In this document: one piece after another, positions 1-9,786 of the stretch
How positions within the stretch are numbered: position 1 is the stretch's first letter
How the letters are laid out: each line of letters begins with the position of its first letter
From: Sporolactobacillus laevolacticus DSM 442
GTDB lineage: Bacteria > Bacillota > Bacilli > Bacillales > Sporolactobacillaceae
Length of the DNA stretch: 64,000 nt
Direction of reading: 5' to 3'
NCBI RefSeq assembly: GCF_000497245.1
Contig: NZ_AWTC01000001.1
Span: forward strand, 366,234 to 430,233
Program-made: the position numbers and the translations under genes
Notes under the pieces: model-generated
The model's input: the letters and a program-made list of their open reading frames with translations, nothing else
Database searches by the model: none
Told to the model about the DNA's origin: nothing

Positions 1-788
1 CGTGTGACAAAACATACACGATCTTCAAAAACACGATGTAGTGTCTTCATCATGCCGTGTTCCGGCCGATCTGTATAGATGATGACCTGTTTCGGTGCTA
101 GGGCGATTAAGGTCAAAACTATTGAAGGCTCGGCTTCAATGCCCCACTGCTTCAGAAGCGGATAAAAAGAGCGCACAGATTGAACATTGCGAATCAACCG
201 ATGATGGTCATCATAGAGCTTAAATGGATGTTCATCGTAGACTTCGATTTTTTCGCATAAAGGCTTGTAAGCACGAATAATACGTCTCAGCTTATCTATA
301 AACACCTGATACTCCTGCTCCAGCTTATACTCATCGATCGCAATCTCGACATACTGGCGCAGTGCTTCCTTATAGGCCGTCAGACGAAAACGGATAATGG
401 ACTGGAAAGTGAATGTGTTGTGTTCTTGCAATATGCTTTCCAATGATTCCATAATGGTTTCACGTCGGTCTTTAAGTGTCTCCATTTGCGGTAAATCATT
501 CTTTTCGCCTGCAAAAATAGCGGAAACAATATTTAAGATAGCAACTTGTTCTTCCGCTTCTGTAAAATAATAGTGTTTTTCAATAATATCCATAATCCAG
601 TCTTTTTCATGCTTCTCTATGATATAGCGGGTAATTAATTGAGCAAATTCTTTATAATCCGCCGCTTTCTCCGGAAAGACAGCAAGACGGCTGTTAATAA
701 GCAGCACACCGGTCACTTGCCTAAAGGAAGCGGGCAGTCTTCTATAGAAATCCGCCGCCTCCTGCTGGGTATCAAACACAATTTCCAA
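1..788 (-). CDS. ytxC: YtxC-like sporulation protein (3' end cut by window edge)
   Basis: An open frame runs from the left edge to about position 848 on the minus strand with no stop in the window, so the C-terminus is missing or nearly so. The translation is charged and mostly helical, with segments such as YYFTEAEEQVAILNIV and a C-terminal IALAPKQVIIYTDRPEH, which fit the YtxC family; the position directly downstream of dnaI matches the Bacillus order dnaB-dnaI-ytxC. The start is set at TTG 788 because GGGGAGG lies 8 nt upstream; an in-frame ATG at 848 has no good ribosome site. YtxC is a sporulation-associated protein of unknown biochemical role. It probably belongs to the dnaB-dnaI transcript. 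Confidence 0.75.
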   Translation of the reverse strand, partial: MEIVFDTQQEAADFYRRLPASFRQVTGVLLINSRLAVFPEKAADYKEFAQLITRYIIEKHEKDWIMDIIEKHYYFTEAEEQVAILNIVSAIFAGEKNDLPQMETLKDRRETIMESLESILQEHNTFTFQSIIRFRLTAYKEALRQYVEIAIDEYKLEQEYQVFIDKLRRIIRAYKPLCEKIEVYDEHPFKLYDDHHRLIRNVQSVRSFYPLLKQWGIEAEPSIVLTLIALAPKQVIIYTDRPEHGMMKTLHRVFEDRVCFVT

Positions 789-896
789 TGGTCCATCCTC
801 CCCGTCCCAACTTATATAAAAACTATATGGGGGGAAGTCCGCATTCATGCTTTACAGATTAAATTTTTTTATTGATCGCAATCGTTGCTCAGTTAC

Positions 897-1829
897 TTAC
901 CGGCGATTGGAACCTTCCATTTTGACCAGCGTTGTAAAATGCCGAATACGCTCCATTAACCGCTTCGCTTTGACATTCTCGATCCCACTCTTTTGCGAGT
1001 AAGAAAAGTGATCCTCGAGTTCTTCATAGTTAAAATTCGATGTGTAGAGTGTTGGCAAATGATCCATCATTCTGTACTGAAGAACGCTACCGAGTACTTC
1101 GTCACGCACCCACGGCGTGATCGTCTCCGCGCCAATATCATCTAGAATGAGAATTGGCGTTTTTTTCAGCACATCCAATTTGGTATCAACCGTGTTATCC
1201 TGTATCGCACCTTTTATTTCCCTGAAAAAATCTGGGACATAAACGATCAGCGATGCGATGTGCCTTCGTTCTGCCAAACGGTTCATGATTGCGCCCATTA
1301 GATAGGTTTTTCCGACCCCAAATTGGCCGCAAAGATAGAGCCCTTTTGCTTCCTCTGGATTTTCGAGATAAGTTTTCAAAAAGTCGCCTGCTGCTTTGAG
1401 GGCTTGTTGGCGTCCACCGTCTTCTTTATCAATAGATTCAAAGGTTGCTTGTAAAATATCTTTCGGCACGTAGTAACTGCGAATCAGTTCACTTTGCCGC
1501 TGTTTTAATTCACGCTCTTCAAGTAATGGACATGATGTAAATGTCAAAGAGGGGGTTCCTTTATCATTCACCAGTTTTGGTCTGTAGCCCTTCATCATAT
1601 TCGGGCACTTTTCAAGTCCTGGACAATGCGCACAATGTTTCTGTTCTTCCACAAATTGATAGAGTCGGGACAGGCTCCTGGACCAGGCAGCCGAATCAAT
1701 ATCAGGATGATGTTCAGCGAATTCTCGAATGGCCGGTTGATCTCCAAGCATGTTAGCAATACGCTGCCAATTTTCCTGTACATTTTTTCCACTGGTAATT
1801 CCCTTAAATAAAGATTGAATAGGTTCCAT
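897..1829 (-). CDS. dnaI: Primosomal protein DnaI, helicase loader
   Basis: AAA+ ATPase that loads the replicative helicase DnaC at oriC and at restarted forks, acting with DnaB and DnaD. Of 310 residues, the N-terminal part carries four cysteines (66, 69, 75, 100) that fit the zinc-binding helicase-contact domain of Bacillus DnaI. The C-terminal ATPase has Walker A GQFGVGKT near 168-175 and Walker B ILILDD near 226-231. The length is that of the family. It lies 24 bp downstream of dnaB and is followed by ytxC, the usual Bacillus operon. GGGGAGG lies upstream of the ATG. Confidence 0.96.
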   Translation of the reverse strand: MEPIQSLFKGITSGKNVQENWQRIANMLGDQPAIREFAEHHPDIDSAAWSRSLSRLYQFVEEQKHCAHCPGLEKCPNMMKGYRPKLVNDKGTPSLTFTSCPLLEERELKQRQSELIRSYYVPKDILQATFESIDKEDGGRQQALKAAGDFLKTYLENPEEAKGLYLCGQFGVGKTYLMGAIMNRLAERRHIASLIVYVPDFFREIKGAIQDNTVDTKLDVLKKTPILILDDIGAETITPWVRDEVLGSVLQYRMMDHLPTLYTSNFNYEELEDHFSYSQKSGIENVKAKRLMERIRHFTTLVKMEGSNRR

Positions 1830-1853
1830 TCATACTCCCCTCCCCCCATGTTT

Positions 1854-3230
1854 TTAGATGCTATTTAAATAGTCTTCAAGCCATTTCGCTCTCTGCTTAA
1901 CTTCATCATCGTTGCTGCTTGGCTGTTTTTCCTGCTGACTTTGATTCTTCATCCATTCAGGAACGACTTCATGATGCTCGTTTTGGCTTGTTTTTCGGTA
2001 CGGTCTCTTTGTCGATCTAGCTGACGAAGCTGGTTTCTGCTGTTCTCGCTTCCTCTGTTCCTCACGCGCGTAGGTCATGGCCTGGCGTACAGTACGAACA
2101 TTCGCCCTCGCCCACTGGGCAGCTACTTTCTCGACAAACGATTTATTTAAATTATGATCATTAACTTTAGAGATATAATCAATAAGCACATTGACCACGC
2201 CAGGATTCAGTTTCGTATCAAACATCAGGTTTTCGATCAAGCGCAGATCGGGCGCTGCGGGTTTACTGCCTCTTCCAAGAGCTTCAAGCAGCTGATAGGG
2301 AGAATTCCGTTCATACCACGCAATCAGCTGTTCTTCCTCATTCTGGGGCTCAATGTCTTTTATTTCCCGTTCCTCCTGCGGCTGCGTCCGCTCATACAAG
2401 GCAGGCATCTCATCAGGTCCATGCTCAAGAAGATAGAAATCGCGTACTTCTTTTCGAAGTTTTTCAATATCCACCGTCCCCGTGTGAAGTGCAGCCGCCT
2501 GCAGCGCCCGACTCATATCATAAGGATCCATTTGGTAGACAAACGCCAGCTTTTCTATAGACAATTTCACTTCGTCGGTCAGTGCGTCTTCAGATAAAAT
2601 TGCATCTGAGAGAAGCATATCCAATTTTTTAAAATCAAAGGCGTTGCTGAAGCTGATCTTTGGAGCTTCGGCACGCGCCTTCCATGAGCCGGGTGACTGC
2701 GCAGCTATAGTTTCATCAACAGATTCAGACGTCGATATTGACTCAAACACATCATCAAAGTGGGCAGATACATCTTCATAACTGTCGATTTGAACCGGCA
2801 CATCTGCAAATTGCAGACTGAGCTTCTTGTACTCTCTCGGACCAATCTGGCGATATAAAAACAGATTTAAAAATCCGTCTTTGAAAAAAAGATCCGGCGT
2901 CAGTGGCGGCTCCAGACGGTACAAGAATTGACCGGGACTCGCTGCTTTCTTTTTCAACGTTTGCAGCAGCCCTATCGCCTCTAATTTTTTTCTTGCTGAG
3001 AGTATACGGTCCAGAGATACATTCATCGTGCCCATAAGGTGATGATGTGTCAAAAATTCCTCCGAATCATCAATCTCCTGCCAAAGGGTAAAATACATGC
3101 TTGCCGCCTCAATACCAATTAGAGGCTGATACAGGCATGTAATCACTCTTTGATCAAAAGAATGGAGCTGTCCATCCGCTTGAACGCGATAATGATCACC
3201 GGGCAGCACTTCTTTCCATGACTGCAGCAT
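1854..3230 (-). CDS. dnaB: Replication initiation and membrane attachment protein DnaB
   Basis: Firmicute-specific primosome component (not the E. coli helicase DnaB) that works with DnaD and DnaI to load the helicase and links the origin to the membrane. The 458-residue protein has an N-terminal winged-helix-like half and, at about 295-395, the DnaB/DnaD C-terminal DNA-binding region (LIAWYERNSPYQLLEAL followed by NPGVVNVLIDYI). A basic, Gln/Ser-rich tail precedes a C-terminal WLEDYLNSI. GGAGG stands 7 nt before the ATG. It lies between nrdR and dnaI, as in B. subtilis. Confidence 0.95.
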   Translation of the reverse strand: MLQSWKEVLPGDHYRVQADGQLHSFDQRVITCLYQPLIGIEAASMYFTLWQEIDDSEEFLTHHHLMGTMNVSLDRILSARKKLEAIGLLQTLKKKAASPGQFLYRLEPPLTPDLFFKDGFLNLFLYRQIGPREYKKLSLQFADVPVQIDSYEDVSAHFDDVFESISTSESVDETIAAQSPGSWKARAEAPKISFSNAFDFKKLDMLLSDAILSEDALTDEVKLSIEKLAFVYQMDPYDMSRALQAAALHTGTVDIEKLRKEVRDFYLLEHGPDEMPALYERTQPQEEREIKDIEPQNEEEQLIAWYERNSPYQLLEALGRGSKPAAPDLRLIENLMFDTKLNPGVVNVLIDYISKVNDHNLNKSFVEKVAAQWARANVRTVRQAMTYAREEQRKREQQKPASSARSTKRPYRKTSQNEHHEVVPEWMKNQSQQEKQPSSNDDEVKQRAKWLEDYLNSI

Positions 3231-3299
3231 ATAATTCCTCCATTCTGCGTTCCGGCGCAGAATTCAGAGATCCGTATTCAACCGGCTTTCCTCAATCTG

Positions 3300-3779
3300 T
3301 CACTTTTTGCTGTTTTTTTCTTTTTCCAATTGATCTTTCAGTTCCTGAATTTTCTTGGCAAACACATTAATATCTGTGAATTGCCTATATACTGAGGCAA
3401 AACGAACATAAGCAACCTCGTCCACTTTTGCCAGTTCATTCATTACGAGTTCACCAATTTCATGGCTATTCACTTCTGAATTGCCTGCATCCCGAAGTGC
3501 TTTTTCCACATCATTGGCAAGTTGTTCAAGTCTTTCAAGCGGTACCGGACGTTTTTCACAGGCCTTAATTAGCCCGCGCAGCATTTTCTCATGGCTGAAA
3601 ACTTCACGGTTATCACCCTTCTTTACGACAACAAGCGGTGTTTCTTCAACTTTTTCAAATGTCGTAAACCGATGATGGCATAATTCGCATTCTCTTCGTC
3701 TGCGTATTGCCCGTCCATTGTCAACAGGACGAGAGTCAAGCACTTTCGTTCCCATTTGTTTACAGCTTGGACAGCGCAT
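3300..3779 (-). CDS. nrdR: Transcriptional repressor NrdR
   Basis: ATP/dATP-sensing repressor of ribonucleotide reductase genes. An N-terminal zinc ribbon (CPSC near 3-6, CELC near 31-34) is followed by an ATP-cone domain starting near [20 protein letters not shown]. The start MRCPSC is taken at ATG 3779, 6 nt after GAGGTG; the in-frame ATG at 3782 and GTG at 3788 are less likely. The 159-residue product matches the family size. It sits upstream of dnaB-dnaI, probably in the same transcript. No paired NrdR boxes or nrd genes were seen in the window. Confidence 0.95.
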   Translation of the reverse strand: MRCPSCKQMGTKVLDSRPVDNGRAIRRRRECELCHHRFTTFEKVEETPLVVVKKGDNREVFSHEKMLRGLIKACEKRPVPLERLEQLANDVEKALRDAGNSEVNSHEIGELVMNELAKVDEVAYVRFASVYRQFTDINVFAKKIQELKDQLEKEKNSKK

Positions 3780-3864
3780 CATTTTCACCTCATTCGCTGT
3801 TTTTCGATAAACTTATTGTATCCTACTGGACAGCGGATGAAAAGCCGCGCCAGAACATGTCGTT

Positions 3865-4467
3865 TTACGTCAAATCAAGCGCCCATTGCTGCAGGAGCGC
3901 ATTAAGTTGTGCTTCTGTATCCTCTATAGAGCCATTATTGTCTATGACTGCATCTGCCCGATTCACTTTTTCAGAAAGTGGCATTTGTGAGGCGATGCGC
4001 GCACGCGCCTGGTCAGCAGTCAGACTATTTCTTGCCATCAGTCGTTTCAGCTGATTGTCCTCCGTTACGGAAACCACAATTGTCTTGTCTGCCCAAGTAT
4101 CCAGTCCATTCTCGAAAAGCAGTGGAATGTCCAAAAAAACAACTCGGGCACCGCCTCTCTCCAGATGATCCAACGTTTCCAACATCTGCCGGCGAATGAG
4201 CGGGTGCAGCAGTGAATCCAGCAACGCACGCTTTTCGCTGTTTTGAAAAACGAGTGTGCCGAGCTTCCTGCGATCCAGTTCCCCAGTCGGGCGAATCATT
4301 TGATTGCCGAACTGCGCAGCAATTTGTTCCAATGCCGGTTCCCCCGGCTCGACGACTTGACGAGAAATCTCGTCAGCATCAATCACTGGATATCCGTGAT
4401 CTATTAGCCATTTGGACACGGTGCTTTTTCCGCTGGCAATACCACCGGTTAAGCCGATCTTCATCAT
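3865..4467 (-). CDS. coaE: Dephospho-CoA kinase
   Basis: Phosphorylates the 3'-OH of dephospho-CoA, the last step of coenzyme A synthesis, in the cytosol. The N-terminal P-loop GLTGGIASGKST and the DADEISRQVVEPGEPAL motif are present, and the 200-residue length agrees with the family (197 in B. subtilis). The start is taken at the ATG overlapping the mutM stop as ATGA, after AGAGGGA; a longer frame reaching 4500 would run 37 nt into mutM and lacks family similarity. The speD, gapB and ytc genes that lie near coaE in B. subtilis are absent here. Confidence 0.95.
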   Translation of the reverse strand: MMKIGLTGGIASGKSTVSKWLIDHGYPVIDADEISRQVVEPGEPALEQIAAQFGNQMIRPTGELDRRKLGTLVFQNSEKRALLDSLLHPLIRRQMLETLDHLERGGARVVFLDIPLLFENGLDTWADKTIVVSVTEDNQLKRLMARNSLTADQARARIASQMPLSEKVNRADAVIDNNGSIEDTEAQLNALLQQWALDLT

Positions 4468-5303
4468 TTGCCTGTCCCTCTCGGCTGGCAAAACGGACAA
4501 TAGTGCGTACCGCGTCCGGCAGCCCTTATTTTTTCAATTGGCGTTCCGCAATTCACACAAGGCTCGCCTTTTCGTCCGTACACGTCCAATTGTTGTTGAA
4601 AAAGTCCCATGTGGCCCTGGCTGTTGACGAACGTACGAATCGTGCTGCCGCCAAGTCTTACTGCCTCACCTAACGTCTCGACAATTGCAATCCTCAGTTT
4701 TTCCAGCTTCGCTTTAGTCAGATCACGCGCAGCGGTTAACGGATGAATACCTGCCTTGAACAGGCTCTCGTCAACATAAATATTTCCAAGTCCAACGATG
4801 ACCGTCTGATCAAGCAGTACTTGTTTAATCGACCGTTGAGTGCTATGGCATACGGTGGCAAGATATTCCGCCGTCAAACCGGAAGAGAGCGGTTCGGGAC
4901 CCAGCTTCGACAAAGGCGGTTGATCCCATTCCTCTCCCTTCTTAAAAAGATGCATCGTTCCGAATTTGCGGACATCGCGATAACGGAGCGCGGTCTCGTC
5001 CGTAAAATGAAAAATGACATGGGTATGCTTATCAATCGGCGTGCCCTCAGGGTCAACCCTATAGCGCCCTTCCATTCTTAAATGAGAGACAAGCACCAAC
5101 TCCTCAAAACAGAGCAGCAAAAATTTTCCTCGCCGCTTCACGCCTTGCAACGTCTCTCCGACGATCATCGATTTAAACAGATTAATATCTTCAGGACGAC
5201 GAATGATATTCGGCCAGCGTACTTCTACGCTCTTCACTGTTTTCCCAATGACGAGTTCGTTCAATGTACGTTTCACCGTTTCAACTTCCGGCAGTTCCGG
5301 CAA
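4464..5303 (-). CDS. mutM: Formamidopyrimidine-DNA glycosylase (Fpg/MutM)
   Basis: Removes 8-oxoguanine and formamidopyrimidines from DNA and nicks the abasic site. The mature N-terminus PELPEVETV gives the catalytic Pro2 and Glu3, and the C-terminal zinc finger is CVNC...CPFC (near 248-268). The 279-residue length is typical. The start codon is TTG at 5303 after a strong AAGGAGG, the correct start because Pro must be residue 2. It is translationally coupled to coaE (4-bp overlap) and follows polA, so repair and CoA genes form a polA-mutM-coaE run. Confidence 0.96.
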   Translation of the reverse strand: MPELPEVETVKRTLNELVIGKTVKSVEVRWPNIIRRPEDINLFKSMIVGETLQGVKRRGKFLLLCFEELVLVSHLRMEGRYRVDPEGTPIDKHTHVIFHFTDETALRYRDVRKFGTMHLFKKGEEWDQPPLSKLGPEPLSSGLTAEYLATVCHSTQRSIKQVLLDQTVIVGLGNIYVDESLFKAGIHPLTAARDLTKAKLEKLRIAIVETLGEAVRLGGSTIRTFVNSQGHMGLFQQQLDVYGRKGEPCVNCGTPIEKIRAAGRGTHYCPFCQPRGTGK

Positions 5304-5377
5304 GGTGTCTCCTCCTTATTTCTCTATGACGCGCATGAACTGATCCAGTCTCGGGCAGGTCCTCGCGTTCTCCTCTA

Positions 5378-8008
5378 TTATTTTGCATCATACCACGTTG
5401 GGCCGTAAGAGCATTCTACTTTCAACGGCACATTCAGCTTAATGGCATGTTCCATAACTTCAGGAACAATACGATTCATTTCTTCTAGTTCCCGTTCAGG
5501 GACCTCGAAGATCAATTCGTCGTGTACCTGAAGCAGCATTCGTGAAGTGAGCTTCTCCTCTTTAAGCCGCTGATCCATGATGATCATGGCCTGCTTGATG
5601 ACGTCTGCCGCACTCCCTTGAATTGGTGTATTCATCGCCGTCCGTTCAGCAAAGCTTCGGCTGTTGAAATTGCGGCTGTTAATGTCAGGCAAATAGCGGC
5701 GTCGATTCAAGAGTGTAGTTACATAGCCTTCGGTTCTTGCCTGGTTGACGATATCATCCATATAATGGCGTACGCCCGGATAGCTTTCCAGGTATTTTTC
5801 AATGAAATGTGCAGCATCTTTTCGTGTGATTCCCAGATTCTGAGAAAGACCATAGTCACTGATCCCATAAATGATGCCGAAGTTCACTGCCTTCGCGTGA
5901 CGCCGCATCAGTGAAGTCACTTCGTCTTTCTCCACACCGAATACGTCCATCGCGGTCTTTGTGTGGATGTCCATCCCGTCGTTAAACGCCCGTTTCAAAT
6001 TCTCATCATCAGCAATGTGCGCGAGTACGCGAAGCTCAATCTGAGAATAATCGGCCGAAAAAATCTGCCACCCTTCTTCTGAAGGGAGAAAGGCTTTGCG
6101 TATTTTTCGTCCTTCTTCGAGACGGATCGGTATGTTCTGCAGATTCGGATCGGTTGAACTGAGCCTTCCCGTTTGGGTAAGTGCTTGATTATAGCACGTG
6201 TGGACGCGTCCTGTTTCTGGGTGTATGACCTTGAGCAAGCCCTCTACGTATGTTGAGTTGAGTTTTCCCAGCTGGCGGAAATCAAGAATCTTGCTGATAA
6301 TTTCATGTCGTCCTCGCAGCTTTTCAAGTACATCGGCAGCCGTGGAATAGCCGGTCTTTGTTTTCTTCACCGGTGGCAGCTGCAGTTTCTCAAATAAAAT
6401 CTCACCCAGTTGCTTTGGTGAATTAATATTGAACGTGACACCGGCCATCGCATAAATTTCTTGTTCAATGACGTCGAGTGTACGGTTCAGTTCGGCACCC
6501 ATTGATTTTAAAGTTTCACTGCTTGCCTTAATACCTGTGTATTCCATTTTCGCCAATACACGAGCAAGTGGCATTTCAAGATCAAAGAGCAATTCTTTTT
6601 GCTTGTTGTTGATAAGTTCGTTAATGAGTTTAGGTTCCAGCTGCAGCAATGCGGCTGCTTTTCTGCCTAAATGCTGTGCTTGGCCCGCTCCTTCCGGTAT
6701 TTTCAATTTTGCACCTTTGCCATAAAAAGCGTCATCGGATTCAATATTGGAAATACCGCGTTTCGTAGCAAGCTGCGCGAGATCTTGTCCGGCTTCTGAA
6801 GTATCAATCAAATAGGTCGCAAGACGAGCGTCAAATGCTGTGCCCATAAGATTGATCCCTCGCCATTTCAAAGCCACTTCAGCCTGTTTGCTGTCCAGCA
6901 GCACTTTTTTCATCGTGCTGTCTTCCAGCCATTTTACAAAATAGTCATCCCTAAGCGCATGTTCCGTTTCAATAAAAAAGGTACCTGCGCTATTTGAAAC
7001 TGCAAAGCCATTTATTTTACCGTAATGATAGTTTTCATCCAGCATTTGAACAATTAACGCGCTTGGCGAAATGAGTTGATCGGGTGTAAATCGCGTTACC
7101 GTTTTCACTGAAATATCAACGGTTTCTGTTGAACGTTCACCTGTTTCAGATTCATTCAATTTATCAAGCAAGGACTGAAAGCCGAGTTCCTGGAACAGGT
7201 CCTTTAGGCGATCTGTAACCTTGTTTTTGAAGGCGCATGAATCCAAAGTCAGAGCAATCGGTGACTGCTTATCAATCGTTGCAATTTTTTTGCTCATCAA
7301 CGCCTGTTCTTTATTCGTTTCCAATTTTTCTTTTAATTTCTTGCCGGTTACTTCTTCAATATGCTCATAAACGCCTTCGATCGATTCAAATTGTTTCAGT
7401 AACTTGATCGCCGTCTTTTCTCCAACACCAGGGACGCCAGGAATATTATCAGAGGCGTCACCCATTAGCCCTTTTAGGTCAATGACACCATCAGGATTAA
7501 TCCCGTAACGTTCCTGAACCTTGTCCACATCGTAATCAACAGTATCGGTAATTCCCTTCCTGATCAGGGAAACGCGGACACCATCTTCAACAAGCTGAAG
7601 ATAGTCTTTATCCCCTGTCACGATGCGTACATCATAATCATTCTCATGGGCTTTCTTAGCGAGCGTGCCGACAATATCATCTGCTTCATAGTTATCCAGT
7701 TCATAACGTTGGATCCCCATTGCATCAAGCAACTCATGAACCAACGGAAATTGCTGTGAAAGTTCCGGCGGCGTTTTCTGGCGACCGCCCTTATACTCTT
7801 TATAAGTTTCATGGCGAAAAGTCGTTTTCCCAGCGTCAAATGCGACAAGAAGATGAGTAGGCTTCTCTTCCTCAATGACTTTCATTAGCATCATCGTAAA
7901 ACCATAGACTGCATTTGTATACATCCCCTGATTATTACTCAGTAATGGAAGGGCAAAAAAAGCACGATAAACGACATTGTTTCCATCAATCAAAACCAGT
8001 TTATTCAT
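5378..8008 (-). CDS. polA: DNA polymerase I
   Basis: Fills gaps and removes RNA primers during lagging-strand synthesis and excision repair. The N-terminal 5'-3' exonuclease begins MNKLVLIDGNN and has the LKGLMGDASDNIPGVPG helix-hairpin region. The middle domain lacks the Asp-X-Glu of an active 3'-5' exonuclease (ALIVQMLDENYHYG stands there), as expected for Bacillus PolA. The C-terminal polymerase has FSADYSQIELRVLAHI, RRHAKAVNFGIIYG and LLQVHDELIFEVP. The start is ATG 8008, 7 nt after AGGAGG; a frame extending to 8053 adds residues not found in the family. The product has 876 residues. Confidence 0.97.
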   Translation of the reverse strand: MNKLVLIDGNNVVYRAFFALPLLSNNQGMYTNAVYGFTMMLMKVIEEEKPTHLLVAFDAGKTTFRHETYKEYKGGRQKTPPELSQQFPLVHELLDAMGIQRYELDNYEADDIVGTLAKKAHENDYDVRIVTGDKDYLQLVEDGVRVSLIRKGITDTVDYDVDKVQERYGINPDGVIDLKGLMGDASDNIPGVPGVGEKTAIKLLKQFESIEGVYEHIEEVTGKKLKEKLETNKEQALMSKKIATIDKQSPIALTLDSCAFKNKVTDRLKDLFQELGFQSLLDKLNESETGERSTETVDISVKTVTRFTPDQLISPSALIVQMLDENYHYGKINGFAVSNSAGTFFIETEHALRDDYFVKWLEDSTMKKVLLDSKQAEVALKWRGINLMGTAFDARLATYLIDTSEAGQDLAQLATKRGISNIESDDAFYGKGAKLKIPEGAGQAQHLGRKAAALLQLEPKLINELINNKQKELLFDLEMPLARVLAKMEYTGIKASSETLKSMGAELNRTLDVIEQEIYAMAGVTFNINSPKQLGEILFEKLQLPPVKKTKTGYSTAADVLEKLRGRHEIISKILDFRQLGKLNSTYVEGLLKVIHPETGRVHTCYNQALTQTGRLSSTDPNLQNIPIRLEEGRKIRKAFLPSEEGWQIFSADYSQIELRVLAHIADDENLKRAFNDGMDIHTKTAMDVFGVEKDEVTSLMRRHAKAVNFGIIYGISDYGLSQNLGITRKDAAHFIEKYLESYPGVRHYMDDIVNQARTEGYVTTLLNRRRYLPDINSRNFNSRSFAERTAMNTPIQGSAADVIKQAMIIMDQRLKEEKLTSRMLLQVHDELIFEVPERELEEMNRIVPEVMEHAIKLNVPLKVECSYGPTWYDAK

Positions 8009-8025
8009 AACGTTCCTCCTGAAAG

Positions 8026-8075
8026 GCAAAAAAAACCTGTGCTGCTTATTCATATATTTTAAAGCAACACAGGTT
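8026..8075 (-). terminator. Rho-independent terminator of phoPR
   Basis: Minus-strand hairpin with arms 8062-8075 and 8034-8047 (14 bp, one G-U pair), followed by a run of eight T. It begins at the phoR stop codon and separates phoPR from polA. Confidence 0.85.
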
Positions 8076-9786
8076 ATTTATCCAATACTGGCTTTTTTTT
8101 AAAGGTAATGGTAAAGGTGGACCCCTTTCCCGGTTCACTTTTTACATGGATGTTTCCGCCATGGGCTTCCACGAGATGCTTGACAATGGCAAGGCCGAGG
8201 CCAGTGCCGCCGAAGTCACGGCTTCTCGCTTTATCAACACGATAGAAGCGTTCAAAGATTCTTGGGATTTGGTCCTTTTCGATGCCCATGCCGGTATCCG
8301 AAACAACCAGCTCCGCTTCTTGTTGGTTTTCCTGAATTGAGAGAGTCACGGTACCGTTTTCCGGTGTGTAGGCGATTGCGTTGGTGATCAGGTTAATCAT
8401 AATCTGCCGGATCCGGAAAGAGTCACCGGCAACTACCCCTTTATCGCCAGGTATCCTTACAAGTTTTATATTTTTGGCATCTGCTTTTTCTTTGAAAATG
8501 AGAAGCACATTGTCTAACAGGTCTCCAAGCGACACTTGTGCCCATTGAATAGCAAAATGCTCCCGTTCTATTTTTGACAACTCAAGCAAATCCATAATCA
8601 GGCTCTGCAATCGTTGCCCTTCATGCAGCATAATTTGCAGAAATTGTTTTTCGAGCTCTTTGTCTTCTCTGGCACCATCTAGCAAAGTTTCAGTAAAGCC
8701 GATTAGCGAAGTGACAGGAGTCTTCAATTCGTGTGATACATTAGCCACAAAATCTTTCCGCATGTTCTCCAATTTCTTAATCGCAGTGATGTCATGGAAA
8801 ACAACGACTATGCCTCTAACTTTTTTATGCTTGTTCAAAATTGGCGCACACGAGACATCGAAATGCTTTCGCTCGATATGAACCGTCAGCTGCATCTGCT
8901 TTACCAGTTTTTTCTTTGATTCAAAGGCTTTATCAATGATTTCACGGACTTCTTCGTAAGCAATCACTTGATGGTAATCTGCTAGCTCCCAATGCGCAGC
9001 ACGGGTTTTAAAATCTTCCTTGAACGTTTGGTTGACGTAGTTAATACGTCCACTCCCATCAATAAAGATTAATCCATTTCCTATATTTTCAATAAGTGTC
9101 GACATGCTGTCCTGTTGCCGTGCGTATGAACGGTTGATTTCATGGAGTGTATCAGATATCCGATTCATCGCTAAATTCAGTCTCATAACGCTTTCGCGTT
9201 TGACATGATCTGAAGCGATCATATTATATGAACCCTCAAGCAGATTTTCCGCCATCCTCGCAGCAAATCGAACCGGAATAGCATAGGAACGCACCAAGAA
9301 ATCCCTGTAAAAGAGCAGAGCTACCCCTGTTGCTATAAAAAAACAATAGATTAGTCCCAGTCCAACAATGACTGATCTTGGGCCCTTTATTTTCACATAA
9401 CCAACGGTCTGTTGATCTGATTTGAGTGGTTCTATGTACAGAAATGATCGATCTTCGGGACGATAACCCACAGTCTGGCGAAGCTCACTTTTTTCTTCTC
9501 CGGTTGAGGAATAGATCAATTGTCGATCATTGTTATAAATGGAAACCTGAATGCCTTCTCGTTTCGTAAAACGGGTAAGAGAAGCATCAAGACCGCCTAA
9601 TTGAAGCTCCCCATGTCGAACAGACAATGATTCTATCCAATTTTTTCTGGAAGTCATTGTTTGCTTGTCCTGATGTAGGAGGGCAGCTTGAATCACTTCG
9701 TTTGATACAAAAACCACGAAGAACAAGCTGGCGACAACAAATCCCCAGCGCATCCAGAATCTTTTGTCAAACCTTTGGTTCTTCAA
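8074..9786 (-). CDS. phoR: Phosphate sensor histidine kinase PhoR
   Basis: Membrane histidine kinase that phosphorylates PhoP when phosphate is scarce. Visible parts are TM1 near 13-33, an extracytoplasmic sensor to about 130, TM2 near 137-160, a HAMP-like linker, a PAS domain ([20 protein letters not shown]), the H-box [11 protein letters not shown], the N-box [14 protein letters not shown], and G-boxes [11 protein letters not shown] and [10 protein letters not shown]. The 570-residue length fits Bacillus PhoR. It overlaps phoP by 20 bp, so the pair is co-translated, and it ends at a strong terminator. The neighbouring pst operon supports the Pho assignment over other OmpR-partner kinases. 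Confidence 0.95.
   Translation of the reverse strand: MKNQRFDKRFWMRWGFVVASLFFVVFVSNEVIQAALLHQDKQTMTSRKNWIESLSVRHGELQLGGLDASLTRFTKREGIQVSIYNNDRQLIYSSTGEEKSELRQTVGYRPEDRSFLYIEPLKSDQQTVGYVKIKGPRSVIVGLGLIYCFFIATGVALLFYRDFLVRSYAIPVRFAARMAENLLEGSYNMIASDHVKRESVMRLNLAMNRISDTLHEINRSYARQQDSMSTLIENIGNGLIFIDGSGRINYVNQTFKEDFKTRAAHWELADYHQVIAYEEVREIIDKAFESKKKLVKQMQLTVHIERKHFDVSCAPILNKHKKVRGIVVVFHDITAIKKLENMRKDFVANVSHELKTPVTSLIGFTETLLDGAREDKELEKQFLQIMLHEGQRLQSLIMDLLELSKIEREHFAIQWAQVSLGDLLDNVLLIFKEKADAKNIKLVRIPGDKGVVAGDSFRIRQIMINLITNAIAYTPENGTVTLSIQENQQEAELVVSDTGMGIEKDQIPRIFERFYRVDKARSRDFGGTGLGLAIVKHLVEAHGGNIHVKSEPGKGSTFTITFKKKPVLDK

Noticed and set aside
6900-7120. Active 3'-5' exonuclease in PolA
   Set aside because: The expected Asp-X-Glu is missing, as in other Bacillus PolA proteins, so the domain is probably inactive.
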